NCBI GenBank assembly: GCA_030442055.1
Contig: JAUJEB010000001.1
Span: 3,100,001-3,164,000 of the forward strand
DNA from: Agaribacillus aureus
Lineage (GTDB): Bacteria; Bacteroidota; Bacteroidia; Cytophagales; Cyclobacteriaceae
Direction of reading: 5' to 3'
Length of the DNA stretch: 64,000 bases
A program made the position numbers and the translations under genes. The notes below the pieces were generated by a model that saw only the letters and a list, made by a program, of their open reading frames with translations, ran no database searches and had not been told where the DNA came from. This document shows, piece by piece, positions 1-9,041 of this stretch (the first letter of the stretch is position 1; each line of letters opens with the position of its first letter).

Positions 1-245
1 GCATCATTTTTTATATGGAAGCTGCCGGTATTGACTTGTTAACAAGGTATATGGCATATCCAGAAGTCATGGCTGAAAAAAGCGCCCACGAAAATCATTT
101 GGCAGAAGCATTTCTAAGAATGTTGGAGAAAAACAGGGAGATAATCACTTCCCGGGATTTGATCAAAATCCTCAATAATTGTCGTAAAAGACTTCAGCAC
201 ATTCATCGGAAAAGGGAAATTGCCTGTGATTTAGGAGTAATCTAA
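1..245 (+). CDS. 3' end of an unrecognised protein (partial)
   Basis: An open frame enters from the left edge (first full codon at position 3) and ends at TAA 243-245. There is no stop upstream of the first visible ATG at 15, so this is probably the C-terminal part of a longer protein. The visible 80 or so residues are largely helical and charged, with a basic stretch near the end (KRLQHIHRKRE). I recognise no domain. The gene is convergent with the lipoprotein gene that follows on the other strand. A short protein starting at ATG 15 is the alternative. Confidence 0.5.
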   Translation, partial: IIFYMEAAGIDLLTRYMAYPEVMAEKSAHENHLAEAFLRMLEKNREIITSRDLIKILNNCRKRLQHIHRKREIACDLGVI

Positions 246-288
246 ACAATGCGCTCCAATCGGTTTTTTTAATTTGTCAGCTCCCGTG

Positions 289-870
289 TCACAATAATTC
301 TACCAGGTTATAAAAATCAAACATGGTGATCCTAAAAGCTTCTTTAGCTTCTTTGGAGGCTAAAAGGGGTCTTTTTTTGCCATTTTCAAGATAGTAAATA
401 TCGTACCCCTTCAAGATATACCCATAAATAGTGCTGGCCAGGGTAAATTGTGAATTTTTATCCTTCAGGTCAAATGCGACACTGCCTTCGGCCCCTTCCT
501 TTTCATCCTCCCAAACCAGGGTAACCGCCTGTTCACCAGCCAGCAGCTTACCGGGTTCGATTAAAACATAGGCCTGGTCAAGGCGCCAGTTTAAAATTAT
601 GGCTACATTTAAAGCCGTGGAGTCGGCAATTGTCGCATTGCTTTTGATCCTGAATATTTCCAGCTTGGCAGCTTGATTTTCCTCCCTATCATAGTACAAT
701 GCTCTCACATTTTTAAAAAATAGCTCAGAGGGGTCGGTCGTGTCAAATTGCGGTTTGCGTGGATCAATTATTTTTTTGTTGTCAACGGCGCATTGAACCA
801 ATAACAGGCAATTCACCATTAACCACATCATTTTAGAAAATTGAACAGTAATTTTCGTAATGTTATCCAT
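289..870 (-). CDS. Hypothetical lipoprotein, 193 aa
   Basis: The N-terminus has a basic start, a hydrophobic stretch and a lipobox-like LLLVQC at about residues 22-27, so the product is probably a lipid-anchored periplasmic or outer-membrane protein. The mature part is about 165 residues, rich in beta-strand-like alternation, with no cysteine pair or catalytic motif I can name. ATG 870 is used because it supplies lysines before the hydrophobic core; the internal ATGs at 831 and 828 would leave the signal without a basic start. It sits alone, 82 bases from the upstream acetyltransferase gene, with a strong hairpin between them, so it probably has its own promoter. Function is unknown. Confidence 0.7.
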   Translation of the reverse strand: MDNITKITVQFSKMMWLMVNCLLLVQCAVDNKKIIDPRKPQFDTTDPSELFFKNVRALYYDREENQAAKLEIFRIKSNATIADSTALNVAIILNWRLDQAYVLIEPGKLLAGEQAVTLVWEDEKEGAEGSVAFDLKDKNSQFTLASTIYGYILKGYDIYYLENGKKRPLLASKEAKEAFRITMFDFYNLVELL

Positions 871-901
871 CGGTGAAATATAAATAAAAATTGGATGATA
901 T

Positions 902-935
902 ATTTAATTCCCGGCTGCCAGGTCGGGAATTAAAT
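902..935 (-). terminator. Strong hairpin after the acetyltransferase gene
   Basis: A perfect 12-bp stem (902-913 with 924-935, ATTTAATTCCCG arm) with a 10-base loop lies 17 bases past the stop of the minus-strand acetyltransferase gene. The stem ends in A/T runs on both sides, so it could work as a terminator. The next gene on the same strand starts at 870, so the hairpin probably isolates the two transcripts. Confidence 0.6.
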
Positions 936-952
936 ACTGTTAAACTGCAAAC

Positions 953-1831
953 TCAGGTTTGGGCCAGAGCAGGAAATTTAAAGGTTAGCTCCTTCAGCGG
1001 GAAATCCCCCCTGACAAATAGTGGGGATTCCATCTCACATGCCAAAATCTGAAAATCCATATCCAGCAGATCGGGTGTAAAATGGCAGACCATCCGGTCA
1101 GTACCCTGAGGCAAAATATTTGGCAATACCGTTTTGAAAGAAAACGAATCAGTGCTTAGAATATCAAACAAATGCCAGGTATTTCCATCGGCTTCTGCAA
1201 TAAATATCAGGTCGTTTTCTTCCAGATACCAAATACATTCCCCAAAATAATAAATTAAATGCCACAGCAGTATATGATCGTAATTGTGAGCTCCAAAAAC
1301 TTTGGTCAGTGGCAATCTGTTTCCGGTCATTCTTCTCAGGAGTTCAAAATCCTTTTTATCGTTTAAATCCAATTGCCGGGCACAAGGTGACGATTCAATA
1401 CCCAAAATATCCGTCTGGAATAAGCACTCCCGGACAGCCTTAAACCCAAATTTTGGATAAAAATCCAACACAGACTCATTAGCAAACAGAAACACCAATT
1501 CCGCTTCCGCATCGCACACTTCCAATACAGTTTCCATCAGTTGCCTGCTGAGACCCCGGTTTCGATATTCCGGCAGAGTACCAACCGTAGCCAGCTGTAT
1601 TCCTTTGACCGGATTACCTTCTAAATATAATTCCATGGTAGAAAAGGAAACATTAGCGACAAGTTGCCGACCATCGCCAAAAGAGTAGGGTTTATAATAA
1701 TTACTCCATGCCCCCTTCAGATACCATTGTTTAAAATCGGCGCCATATAAGGCTTTAGGGGTAAATTCAAAAAACTGGTCTCTAAGTTTTTGGTCGTTTT
1801 TATAGTCTTTATAAAATTTTAATGATGACAT
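953..1831 (-). CDS. GNAT family N-acetyltransferase, 292 aa
   Basis: A predicted acetyl-CoA-dependent N-acetyltransferase. The GNAT core is at about residues 60-135: a beta strand running into the acetyl-CoA pyrophosphate-binding motif YRNRGLSRQL at 89-98, then VFLFANES and the typical C-terminal FYPKFGF at 124-130. The 160 residues after the core are longer than in a minimal GNAT and may form a second degenerate GNAT or substrate-binding domain, as in some two-domain family members. The substrate cannot be inferred. The gene is monocistronic on the minus strand, ends just before a strong hairpin, and has a divergent DUF937 gene 266 bases away. The family call is secure; the substrate is unknown. 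Confidence 0.85.
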   Translation of the reverse strand: MSSLKFYKDYKNDQKLRDQFFEFTPKALYGADFKQWYLKGAWSNYYKPYSFGDGRQLVANVSFSTMELYLEGNPVKGIQLATVGTLPEYRNRGLSRQLMETVLEVCDAEAELVFLFANESVLDFYPKFGFKAVRECLFQTDILGIESSPCARQLDLNDKKDFELLRRMTGNRLPLTKVFGAHNYDHILLWHLIYYFGECIWYLEENDLIFIAEADGNTWHLFDILSTDSFSFKTVLPNILPQGTDRMVCHFTPDLLDMDFQILACEMESPLFVRGDFPLKELTFKFPALAQT

Positions 1832-2097
1832 ATTTATTCGAATTTTAATTTAATAATAATGATCACTGGCTGGACAGGGTTATTTTGGCCAGCAGCTTCT
1901 TAATTATCATTTTGTTGAATGATGAGTACCCCCGATAAGAATCACCATGTAGCCAGATCAGGTCGATCCGACTAAAGGAAATTATCTGTTGATCACAGAG
2001 GTTTTAATCACTTTTATCGAATAAATATCATTGGAGGGATTATTTTCTTTAAAATTAAATAGTAGCTGAATAAAAATTTAATCCAAAAATAAGAATT

Positions 2098-2688
2098 ATG
2101 AGTAACATTTTGCAAGAACTTATGTCACAATTTGGCGATCAGGAGTTAGAGGCGGTGGGTAACAAGGCCGGAATAGATAAATCACAGGCCGCCAATGCAC
2201 TTCAAGGTATCATGCCTACCCTCCTGGGCGCCATGGCCAGTAATACGCAGAACGAAAGCGGGGCCAATTCGTTTTTAAGCGCCTTAGACAGAGATCACGA
2301 CGGCAGCATCCTGGACGATGTGGCGGGATTTATTACCAAATCTGACGATGAGCCGGGAGCGGGTATCCTGGGTCATTTATTAGGTGGAAACCGGGGGGCG
2401 GTGGAAAACAAAATAAGTCAGCAAAGCGGTATTAGCACAGGAGCAGTTGGGAAATTGCTAGAAATCGCTGCCCCCATGGTGATGGGTTATCTGGGAAAGC
2501 AAAAGCAATCAAGCAGCGGTTTTGATGCCGGAGCTATCGGCGGTCTTTTATCCGGGTTGGCAGGAAGCGCAGATAAGGACTCTTCATTCGATTTGACAGA
2601 TGTTTTTGGCATGCTTGGAGGCAATACCAATCAAAAGGGCGATGTGGGAGGCATCGCAGGCAAGATCCTGGGAAATCTTTTTAAATAA
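2098..2688 (+). CDS. DUF937 domain-containing protein, 196 aa
   Basis: A small, acidic, glycine- and alanine-rich protein without a signal peptide. Residues 1-70 match the DUF937 pattern: a short helix MSNILQELMSQFGDQ, then a G-I-x-x-x-x-A-x-x-A helix leading to the conserved IMPTLLGAMA segment. A second, similar GISTGAVGKLLEIAAPMVMGYL segment at about 110-135 suggests an internal duplication of the helical unit. An acidic DRDHDGSILDD stretch at about 64-74 resembles a calcium-binding loop. The molecular role of the family is not established. The gene stands alone between divergent and convergent minus-strand genes. Confidence 0.85.
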   Translation: MSNILQELMSQFGDQELEAVGNKAGIDKSQAANALQGIMPTLLGAMASNTQNESGANSFLSALDRDHDGSILDDVAGFITKSDDEPGAGILGHLLGGNRGAVENKISQQSGISTGAVGKLLEIAAPMVMGYLGKQKQSSSGFDAGAIGGLLSGLAGSADKDSSFDLTDVFGMLGGNTNQKGDVGGIAGKILGNLFK

Positions 2689-2741
2689 AATAAAGACAAT
2701 TGATGCCGGCTAAGTTTGAAAGGTTTCCAACGAATATGGTT

Positions 2742-3458
2742 TTAGATCTTATCGTAGACCCAACGCGGCAGCCACTTCATCAACCAGGCAATTAACCGCC
2801 ATCTTTTGGTAATAAAGGCTACTGATTTTTTACGGTCAATAGCCTTTATTATTTGATCGGCCGCTGTGTCTAACGCCGCCACCCAAAACAACCCGTGACC
2901 GCGAGCCATCTTTGTTTTTACAAATCCCGGCTGAATGTCGGTAACATAGATAGGTTTCTTTAAATGTTTAAAATTGGCCCTTAATCCTTCCAGGTAATTT
3001 GCCTGGAATGCTTTCGTCGCACTATAAGCCGGTGCATGTCGATTGCCCCGGATAGCCGCAATGGAAGAAATTCCTACCAAATGCCCATGGCCCTGTTTGA
3101 CAAATAATGTATAGGCCAATTGATATATCCGGGCTATTCCTAAAACATTGGTTTGAATAATGCCTCTTTCCGATTCCCAAACAAGGTTTTTATTGACCTC
3201 CCCGTATCCTGCATTGGCAATAATTAAATCGACAGTCCCCAACACCCTCACCATATCATCGAAGTGCTCCTTAATCTTTACCTCCTCGTCGATGTCAAAG
3301 GATTTTACGAAACAATGATCGGGGAACTCATGTTGTACTTCTTCCAACAACACTTTTCTTCTGCCGGTAATAAAAACCTTGCAGTTTGATTTTAACAAGC
3401 GTAGGGCCAAAGCCCGGCCAATTCCGGAACTGGCACCTATGATAATAACATTTTTCAA
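2742..3458 (-). CDS. Short-chain dehydrogenase/reductase, 238 aa
   Basis: A classical SDR oxidoreductase using NAD(P)H. The Rossmann cofactor motif GASSGIG is at residues 8-14, NAG at 82-84, the catalytic Ser at 132 and YSATK with Tyr145 and Lys149, giving the complete N-S-Y-K type active site. Arg33-Arg34 after the second strand favours NADP(H). The start is a TTG codon, because no in-frame ATG exists near the cofactor motif and the family begins only a few residues before it. It follows the DUF4230 gene after 31 bases on the same strand, so the two may be cotranscribed. Substrate unknown. Confidence 0.88.
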   Translation of the reverse strand: MKNVIIIGASSGIGRALALRLLKSNCKVFITGRRKVLLEEVQHEFPDHCFVKSFDIDEEVKIKEHFDDMVRVLGTVDLIIANAGYGEVNKNLVWESERGIIQTNVLGIARIYQLAYTLFVKQGHGHLVGISSIAAIRGNRHAPAYSATKAFQANYLEGLRANFKHLKKPIYVTDIQPGFVKTKMARGHGLFWVAALDTAADQIIKAIDRKKSVAFITKRWRLIAWLMKWLPRWVYDKI

Positions 3459-3489
3459 AACATGTGGCTTGACGCTTCGACTTTAACCG

Positions 3490-4143
3490 TTACAGTGCCT
3501 GCCGGCCTTCAGCTGATAACTTAAAGTTTAATCTTACTTTCCTCCCCGATATCTCTTCCAAAAATGCCGTTAGAAATTGTTTGGCATTGGATTGAGTTTG
3601 TAGCAGGATGCCCGAATCCAAAGCGGCATTTTTAATTTGTATTTCAGCGCTTTTATAAACCTCTTCCACAAATGCTCTTTCTTCTTCATCGGTTGCCAAA
3701 TAACCGGTTTCCAAATCATATATCCTCGAATTCTCAAGGTCAATTTTATAGTAACAAAGTTCGGGTGGGGGTAAGCTAATAATTAAAGAATCAGTTGATA
3801 AAACAACATCTTGTGCCATTATTTTAGTGAGGTCCATACATCCTACCGCCTCGCCGGATGTAATGAGTGCAGCCTTCATATCGGGGCTATAGCTGTGAAA
3901 AAATATTTTCCATTGACTGGTATTTTTAACCTCCGTTATTTCTTTAAACTGATATTTTATCAACTCAAGTTTTCCCAGAGACACCAATTTTTGCAATACA
4001 ACGTCGTGCTTAACCTCGGTATTTTCCCCGGAATGGCCCTGATAAAACGGCAATTTCCCTGTAATTAAAACCCATACTACTACTGTCAGCAACAGTACCC
4101 AGGGTAAATTTTTCAATACAATTCTTAGTAATATCCTAATCAT
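3490..4143 (-). CDS. DUF4230 family membrane-anchored protein, 217 aa
   Basis: One N-terminal membrane segment (about residues 12-30) is followed by a soluble domain with the DUF4230 signature: V-L-x-K-L-x-x-L-G-K-L-E-L-x-x-Y near 48-66, a strand segment ending in GEAVGCMDL, and IISLPPPELCYYKIDLENSRIYD near 120-143. The C-terminal helix ends in a short basic strand. The family is a membrane-tethered domain of unknown function common in Bacteroidota. It is the promoter-proximal gene of a probable two-gene unit with the SDR downstream. Confidence 0.85.
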   Translation of the reverse strand: MIRILLRIVLKNLPWVLLLTVVVWVLITGKLPFYQGHSGENTEVKHDVVLQKLVSLGKLELIKYQFKEITEVKNTSQWKIFFHSYSPDMKAALITSGEAVGCMDLTKIMAQDVVLSTDSLIISLPPPELCYYKIDLENSRIYDLETGYLATDEEERAFVEEVYKSAEIQIKNAALDSGILLQTQSNAKQFLTAFLEEISGRKVRLNFKLSAEGRQAL

Positions 4144-4265
4144 GTTTATGCGTATTTACAGGAGAATTTACTGAAAAATCCTAAGATCTCACTGCAAATA
4201 CACGATAAACGCCAAAATGATTAAAATTGAACCGATGAATATTCGCTTTTATCTGTTTAATAAAT

Positions 4266-4703
4266 CTATGCGGCCTTTGCCTGAAAATTGGCGATGGCCT
4301 GCTTTTTAAACAGATCCCAGTCCTTCAGAGTTGATTTACCCTTGTTTATTAACAATAGTATCGTCTTAATCAACTCCTTTTTGAATCCGTAACTAACGGT
4401 GACATGCTCGCATAATCTCATTTCACTTTTCTCAATGATATCATCTGCCAGCATCATTTTAACCAGATCATAAATCTGATCCAGGCGATGATTAAGGTCT
4501 TCGGGCACTTTAACATCCAACGGCGCCTGATTTTCTATGATTCTTGCGATCTGCCAACCTTTTAGCCCGTACTTCTCTCCAACCGTATACAATAAGCTTC
4601 TTTCGGAAGGGTGCAATTTGCCATCTGCATAAGCTATAGCTACTAAATTTTTCAAATGCTGTTTTTTGTAATTCAAATATTGGTACTCAAAAAAACCTGT
4701 CAT
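4266..4703 (-). CDS. TerB-like helical domain protein, 145 aa
   Basis: An all-helical cytoplasmic protein. Residues 13-115 follow the TerB/DjlA-like pattern: a first helix with LVAIAYADGKLHPSERSLLY, a conserved acidic DGKLHPSE turn, and a second repeat of the same layout around LADDIIEKSEMRLCEH. The two acidic turns are the metal-binding positions in TerB-like domains. The family is linked loosely to stress and membrane-associated complexes, but no partner genes of the ter system lie nearby, so a specific role cannot be assigned. The gene is monocistronic on the minus strand. Confidence 0.7.
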   Translation of the reverse strand: MTGFFEYQYLNYKKQHLKNLVAIAYADGKLHPSERSLLYTVGEKYGLKGWQIARIIENQAPLDVKVPEDLNHRLDQIYDLVKMMLADDIIEKSEMRLCEHVTVSYGFKKELIKTILLLINKGKSTLKDWDLFKKQAIANFQAKAA

Positions 4704-4817
4704 AATCAGTTAATAAGTAGGGTTTAAAAAAATTTGAATCTTAAAGATAACAAAAAAGCAGCAGAAAAAGATGATTTTTCTAATATTTTCTTGTATTAAA
4801 AGAAGTGTTTTGAGATA

Positions 4818-4844
4818 TGATTTCCATTACCTCATTGGAAATCA
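4818..4844 (-). terminator. Putative terminator after lspA
   Basis: A perfect 9-bp inverted repeat (TGATTTCCA arm, 4818-4826 with 4836-4844) with a 9-base loop lies about 57 bases past the lspA stop, in otherwise AT-rich spacer. It is a candidate terminator for the ileS-lspA unit. There is no clean T run, so this is moderate evidence. Confidence 0.4.
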
Positions 4845-4900
4845 AATCACTAATTGAGGTGAATTAAAGTGTAAGTCAAAATGAGAAATACGGCTGATTT

Positions 4901-5557
4901 TTACTCGGTCGGTTTGATTTCGGGCTCAATAGATTCATCATTCGCCGCAGATTCCACTTCCGTTGTTTCAGGTATTTCTTCCTTTTTGTCTTCTGCAAAA
5001 AAACGTTTTTGCATGATGAGAATGATGGCCACCCCGACAAAAATAGAGGCATCGGCGATATTAAAAATTGGCCATAAAAACAAGTGTTTTCCACCCCAGA
5101 TAGGTACCCAATCAGCGACAAATCCCGACCAGATATCGAGGTAGAACATGTCCACTACCTTGCCGTGAAACCAGGGTGTGCTGGCATCCGCTGGCGCATT
5201 ATTCAGGAAAACGCCATAGAAGGTACTGTCAATAACATTGCCAATGGCCCCTGCCAGGATCAGCGCCACACACCATATCAAACCTTGATGCACCTGTTTT
5301 CTCGCCAAAACCAAAATATAGTAGCCTATTGCCGCCATGGCAAACAATCTAAAAAAGGTAAGTAAAAATTTCCCGTACTGCCATTCTATTTGAATACCGA
5401 AGGCCATACCCGGATTCTCAGTATAGTGTATTTTGAACCAATCGTCAAATACCAGTATTTCTTCACCCAGCTCCATATTGAAATGAATGATTAGCTTGAC
5501 CGCCTGGTCTAAAATTATAACCACTAAACTCAGCAGATAATATTTATAGTACTTCAC
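4901..5557 (-). CDS. lspA: Lipoprotein signal peptidase II
   Basis: The inner-membrane aspartyl protease that removes signal peptides from prolipoproteins after lipid attachment. Four membrane segments are visible (about 8-26, 62-84, 93-107, 164-185). The conserved blocks are TENPGMAFG (46-54), GNVIDS with catalytic Asp110 and FNIADASI with catalytic Asp169. The C-terminus carries an acidic tail rich in E, T and P that is dispensable in the family. The start is GTG. The gene lies 21 bases after ileS on the same strand, a widespread ileS-lspA arrangement. Many lipoproteins in this window are potential substrates. Confidence 0.97.
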   Translation of the reverse strand: MKYYKYYLLSLVVIILDQAVKLIIHFNMELGEEILVFDDWFKIHYTENPGMAFGIQIEWQYGKFLLTFFRLFAMAAIGYYILVLARKQVHQGLIWCVALILAGAIGNVIDSTFYGVFLNNAPADASTPWFHGKVVDMFYLDIWSGFVADWVPIWGGKHLFLWPIFNIADASIFVGVAIILIMQKRFFAEDKKEEIPETTEVESAANDESIEPEIKPTE

Positions 5558-5578
5558 TTTGATTCTTTTACCTAAAAA

Positions 5579-8500
5579 TTAAACATCAATCCTAACTAAC
5601 AATTTTAACTCATCCATCTCCAGCAGTTTGCCATCTGACAAGTTCTCTTTAATATCAAGACTCAGGGCCTGAGTCTCACGACAAATATATCCTTTATTGT
5701 CAAGCAAAGCATCATTAATCATAGCCTCATTCTTGCCGATGCTAATCATTATTTTATCCTGCACTTCCAGCCCCATGTCTTTTCTTAAATTTTGCACGCG
5801 GTTTACAAGATCTCTGGCGATGCCTTCTTTTCTTAAATCTTCTGTAATACTCACATCAAGGGCCACCGTCAAACTGCCATCACTCGCTACCAGCCAGCCG
5901 GGTATATCTTCTGACAATATTTCCACATCATCAATATCGAGATAGATTGTCTCCTCTTCAATATGAATTTCCAGCTGGCTACCTTTTTCCAAAATTCCTA
6001 TTTCCTCCTGGCCAAATTCTTTGATAGCCGCAGCGATGTGCTTGACCTTTGATCCGTATTTTTTACCCAGTTCCCTAAAATTGGGTTTTATTTTTTTCAC
6101 AATTACGCCGGTGGTATCATCAATGTATTCAACACTTTTTACGTTGACCTCTGTTTTAATCAGATCTTCCACCTCGTGAATCATTTCCTTTATCTCCGGA
6201 TCCAATACCGGTATCAGTACTCTTGCCAATGGCTGTCGCACCTTAATTTTCTCTTTTTTCCTCAAAGAATGTACAAGAGAAGAAATACTTTGCGACAATT
6301 TCATTTTTTTCTCCAGACTCTTGTCAATCAAAGCCGGTTGCGCCTCGGGGAAGTAACCCAGGTGCACCGATTCCAATTGTTCCTGGCCGGTAGTATTGTT
6401 TAAGTCCAAAAATAGCCTTTCCATATAAAACGGCGCCACGGGACTCGCCAGTTTTGCTACTGTCACCAGGCAGGTATACAAAGTCTGATACGCCGCTTTT
6501 TTATCTTCGGTATAATCTCCTACCCAAAACCTTTTCCTGTTAAGCCGAACGTACCAGTTACTCAAATCATCTATCACAAAATCCTGGATTGCCCTACAGG
6601 CTTTGGTAGGTTCGTAGTCCGCCAGAAACTCGTCAACCGCCAACACCAGGCTATTCAGTTTCGAGATGATCCACCGGTCACTTTCAGGCCTTTTGGTTAC
6701 TGGTATTTCCTCGTCCTCAAAAGTAAACTGGTCCAAATTTGCGTAAAGCGCAAAAAATGAATAGGTATTATGCAGGGTTCCGAAAAACCTTCTTTGTACT
6801 TCCTGAATACCTTCCGGGTTAAACTTTAGATTATCCCATGGATTCGCATTGGCAATCATGTACCAACGCGTGGCATCGGGGCCAAACGTTTCCAGGGTCT
6901 TGAAAGGATCGACCGTATTGCCAAGGCGTTTGGACATTTTATTGCCATGCTTGTCAAGTACCAATCCATTGGCAATCACGTTTTTGAACGCCACACTATC
7001 GTTTAACATACCGGCAATGGCATGCAATGTAAAAAACCAGCCACGTGTCTGATCCACTCCTTCCGTAATATAATCTGCCGGAAAGCTTTTTTCAAAAATG
7101 TCCTTATTTTCAAAAGGATAGTGCCATTGTGCAAAAGGCATAGCGCCCGAATCAAACCATACATCAATGAGCGCCTCCTCTCTGAACATCTGTTTGCCAG
7201 AATCACTTTTCAGCACTACGTTGTCAACGTAAGGCCTGTGCAAGTCAAAATCATCTCCAATAGGAGCATCCATGAACCCTGCTTCGACAGATTTTTCCAC
7301 CTCGGCCTTCAACTCTTCCATGGACCCGATACACTTTTCCTCTTTTTGATCCTTCGTTCTCCAAATTGGCAAGGGCGTTCCCCAAAACCGCGATCGGCTT
7401 AAGTTCCAATCCACCAGGTTCTCCAACCAATTGCCAAACCTTCCCGTTCCGGTGGAAGCCGGTTTCCAGTTAATGGTTTTATTGAGATTGACCAACCGGT
7501 CTTTATAAGCAGTGGTTTTGATAAACCACGAATCCAAAGGATAATAGAGCACCGGCTTATCAGTCCGCCAGCAGTGCGGATAGGAGTGCTCGTATTTTTC
7601 GACTCTAAATGCTTTGTTCTCCCCCTTTAATTTGATAGCAATTAAAACATCCGTGGATTTATATGCCGGATCGGATTCATCTTTACCTTCATAATTTTTG
7701 ACATACATCCCGGCAAAATCCGTAATTTCTTTAACAAACCTACCTTTTTTATCCACGATCGGTACGTCATTACCCAAATCGTCCTTTACCATCACTCCTG
7801 GAATGTTGTTCTGTACGGAAACCCGGAAGTCATCTGCACCAAAGGTTTTGGATATATGGACAATGCCTGTACCATCCTCTGTCGTAACATAGTCGGCCAT
7901 CACTACCGTAAATGCGGGATGTGGTAATGGGATGTATGGCAACAGCTGCTCGTAAGTCATGCCAACCAGCTCACTCCCCTTATAACTTTCTATCACCTCA
8001 TAAGGTATCCGTTTATCTCCGGCCTGGTAGTCTTCAATTTTTAAATCTTTGGAATCCGCACCAAAATAAGCCCCCACCCTATCTTCGGCAAGAATGACAT
8101 TTACCGGCTCATAGGTGTAAGGGTTAAAGGTTCGGACTTTGACATAATTAATATTTTTGCCGACAGCCAGAGCACTGTTGGCAGGCAAGGTCCAAGGTGT
8201 TGTTGTCCAGGCCAAAAAATAGTCGTTTTCAGTATTTTTTATTTTGAATTGCGCCGTAATGGAAGTGTCCTTCACCATCTTATAGCAACCGGGCTGGTTT
8301 AGTTCATGCGAACTCAAACCCGTTCCTGCCGCCGGGGAATAAGGCTGGATAGTATAACCCTTATACAGCAAGCCTTTATCGTAAAATGCCTTAAGCAGAT
8401 ACCATAGTGACTCCATATAGTCTCTATCAAAAGTGATATAAGGATTGTCTAGATCTACCCAATACCCGATCCTTTCGGTTAGTTCGTCCCATTCATCCTT

Positions 8501-8881
8501 GAACTTCATAACCGCTTCCTTACACTTCTGATTATATTCTTCTATGCTTATCTTTTTACCGATATCATCCTTGGTAATACCCAATTCTTTTTCCACCTTA
8601 ATTTCAACAGGCAATCCATGTGTATCCCAGCCTCCTTTTCTTTTAACCTGAAAACCTTTTAAAGTTTTATAGCGACAAAAAATATCCTTGAGCGCCCGGG
8701 CCATCACGTGATGGATGCCTGGGGTACCATTGGCCGAGGGAGGTCCTTCATAAAATGTAAAAGTCTCGTTTCCTTCCCTACTCTCTATGGATTTATTGAA
8801 TATGTCTCTTTTTTTCCATTCAGAAAGAATCTCACCAGCCATATTGACAAGGTCAAGATCTTTATATTCTATGTATTTCAC
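5579..8881 (-). CDS. ileS: Isoleucine--tRNA ligase
   Basis: Class I aminoacyl-tRNA synthetase charging tRNA-Ile. The ATP-binding HIGH-type motif is PPSANGTPGIHH at about 47-58 and the KMSKR loop is at 648-652. The connective CP1 editing domain lies between, with an intact GTGIVH segment, and the anticodon-binding helical domain follows. At 1100 residues with KMSKR rather than KMSKS, it looks like the longer, eukaryote-like IleS2 type; that subtype call is an inference. The start is GTG at 8881. lspA follows after 21 bases. A TAnnTTTG element about 90 bases upstream is a plausible promoter. Confidence 0.98.
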   Translation of the reverse strand: MKYIEYKDLDLVNMAGEILSEWKKRDIFNKSIESREGNETFTFYEGPPSANGTPGIHHVMARALKDIFCRYKTLKGFQVKRKGGWDTHGLPVEIKVEKELGITKDDIGKKISIEEYNQKCKEAVMKFKDEWDELTERIGYWVDLDNPYITFDRDYMESLWYLLKAFYDKGLLYKGYTIQPYSPAAGTGLSSHELNQPGCYKMVKDTSITAQFKIKNTENDYFLAWTTTPWTLPANSALAVGKNINYVKVRTFNPYTYEPVNVILAEDRVGAYFGADSKDLKIEDYQAGDKRIPYEVIESYKGSELVGMTYEQLLPYIPLPHPAFTVVMADYVTTEDGTGIVHISKTFGADDFRVSVQNNIPGVMVKDDLGNDVPIVDKKGRFVKEITDFAGMYVKNYEGKDESDPAYKSTDVLIAIKLKGENKAFRVEKYEHSYPHCWRTDKPVLYYPLDSWFIKTTAYKDRLVNLNKTINWKPASTGTGRFGNWLENLVDWNLSRSRFWGTPLPIWRTKDQKEEKCIGSMEELKAEVEKSVEAGFMDAPIGDDFDLHRPYVDNVVLKSDSGKQMFREEALIDVWFDSGAMPFAQWHYPFENKDIFEKSFPADYITEGVDQTRGWFFTLHAIAGMLNDSVAFKNVIANGLVLDKHGNKMSKRLGNTVDPFKTLETFGPDATRWYMIANANPWDNLKFNPEGIQEVQRRFFGTLHNTYSFFALYANLDQFTFEDEEIPVTKRPESDRWIISKLNSLVLAVDEFLADYEPTKACRAIQDFVIDDLSNWYVRLNRKRFWVGDYTEDKKAAYQTLYTCLVTVAKLASPVAPFYMERLFLDLNNTTGQEQLESVHLGYFPEAQPALIDKSLEKKMKLSQSISSLVHSLRKKEKIKVRQPLARVLIPVLDPEIKEMIHEVEDLIKTEVNVKSVEYIDDTTGVIVKKIKPNFRELGKKYGSKVKHIAAAIKEFGQEEIGILEKGSQLEIHIEEETIYLDIDDVEILSEDIPGWLVASDGSLTVALDVSITEDLRKEGIARDLVNRVQNLRKDMGLEVQDKIMISIGKNEAMINDALLDNKGYICRETQALSLDIKENLSDGKLLEMDELKLLVRIDV

Positions 8882-8970
8882 AACGCTTAAAATTTTCCTT
8901 TTTGAAATCCGCTTAATTGTACAGATCCTTCTTTCCTTCGCCCCCTGGAATCAACCAAAAGACGAAGCCG

Positions 8971-8978
8971 CAAATTTA
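8971..8978 (-). promoter_or_regulatory. Putative Bacteroidota -7 element upstream of ileS
   Basis: On the minus strand the octamer reads TAAATTTG, matching the Bacteroidota sigma-factor -7 consensus TAnnTTTG. It lies about 90 bases before the ileS GTG, implying a leader of roughly 85 bases. I see no well-spaced TTG -33 element, so support rests on the -7 octamer alone. Confidence 0.35.
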
Positions 8979-9041
8979 CAAAGAAATCGCAATATCCCGT
9001 TAGATTCCAGGATATTCTGATGGTTTGAAGTATTAAGCTAA

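Noticed and set aside
7022-7402. Antisense open frame of 126 codons inside ileS
   Set aside because: Antisense shadow of a conserved synthetase; there is no independent evidence.
8882-9041. T-box or other riboswitch upstream of ileS
   Set aside because: The leader is short and I see no T-box sequence or terminator/antiterminator pair; T-boxes are also not expected in Bacteroidota.
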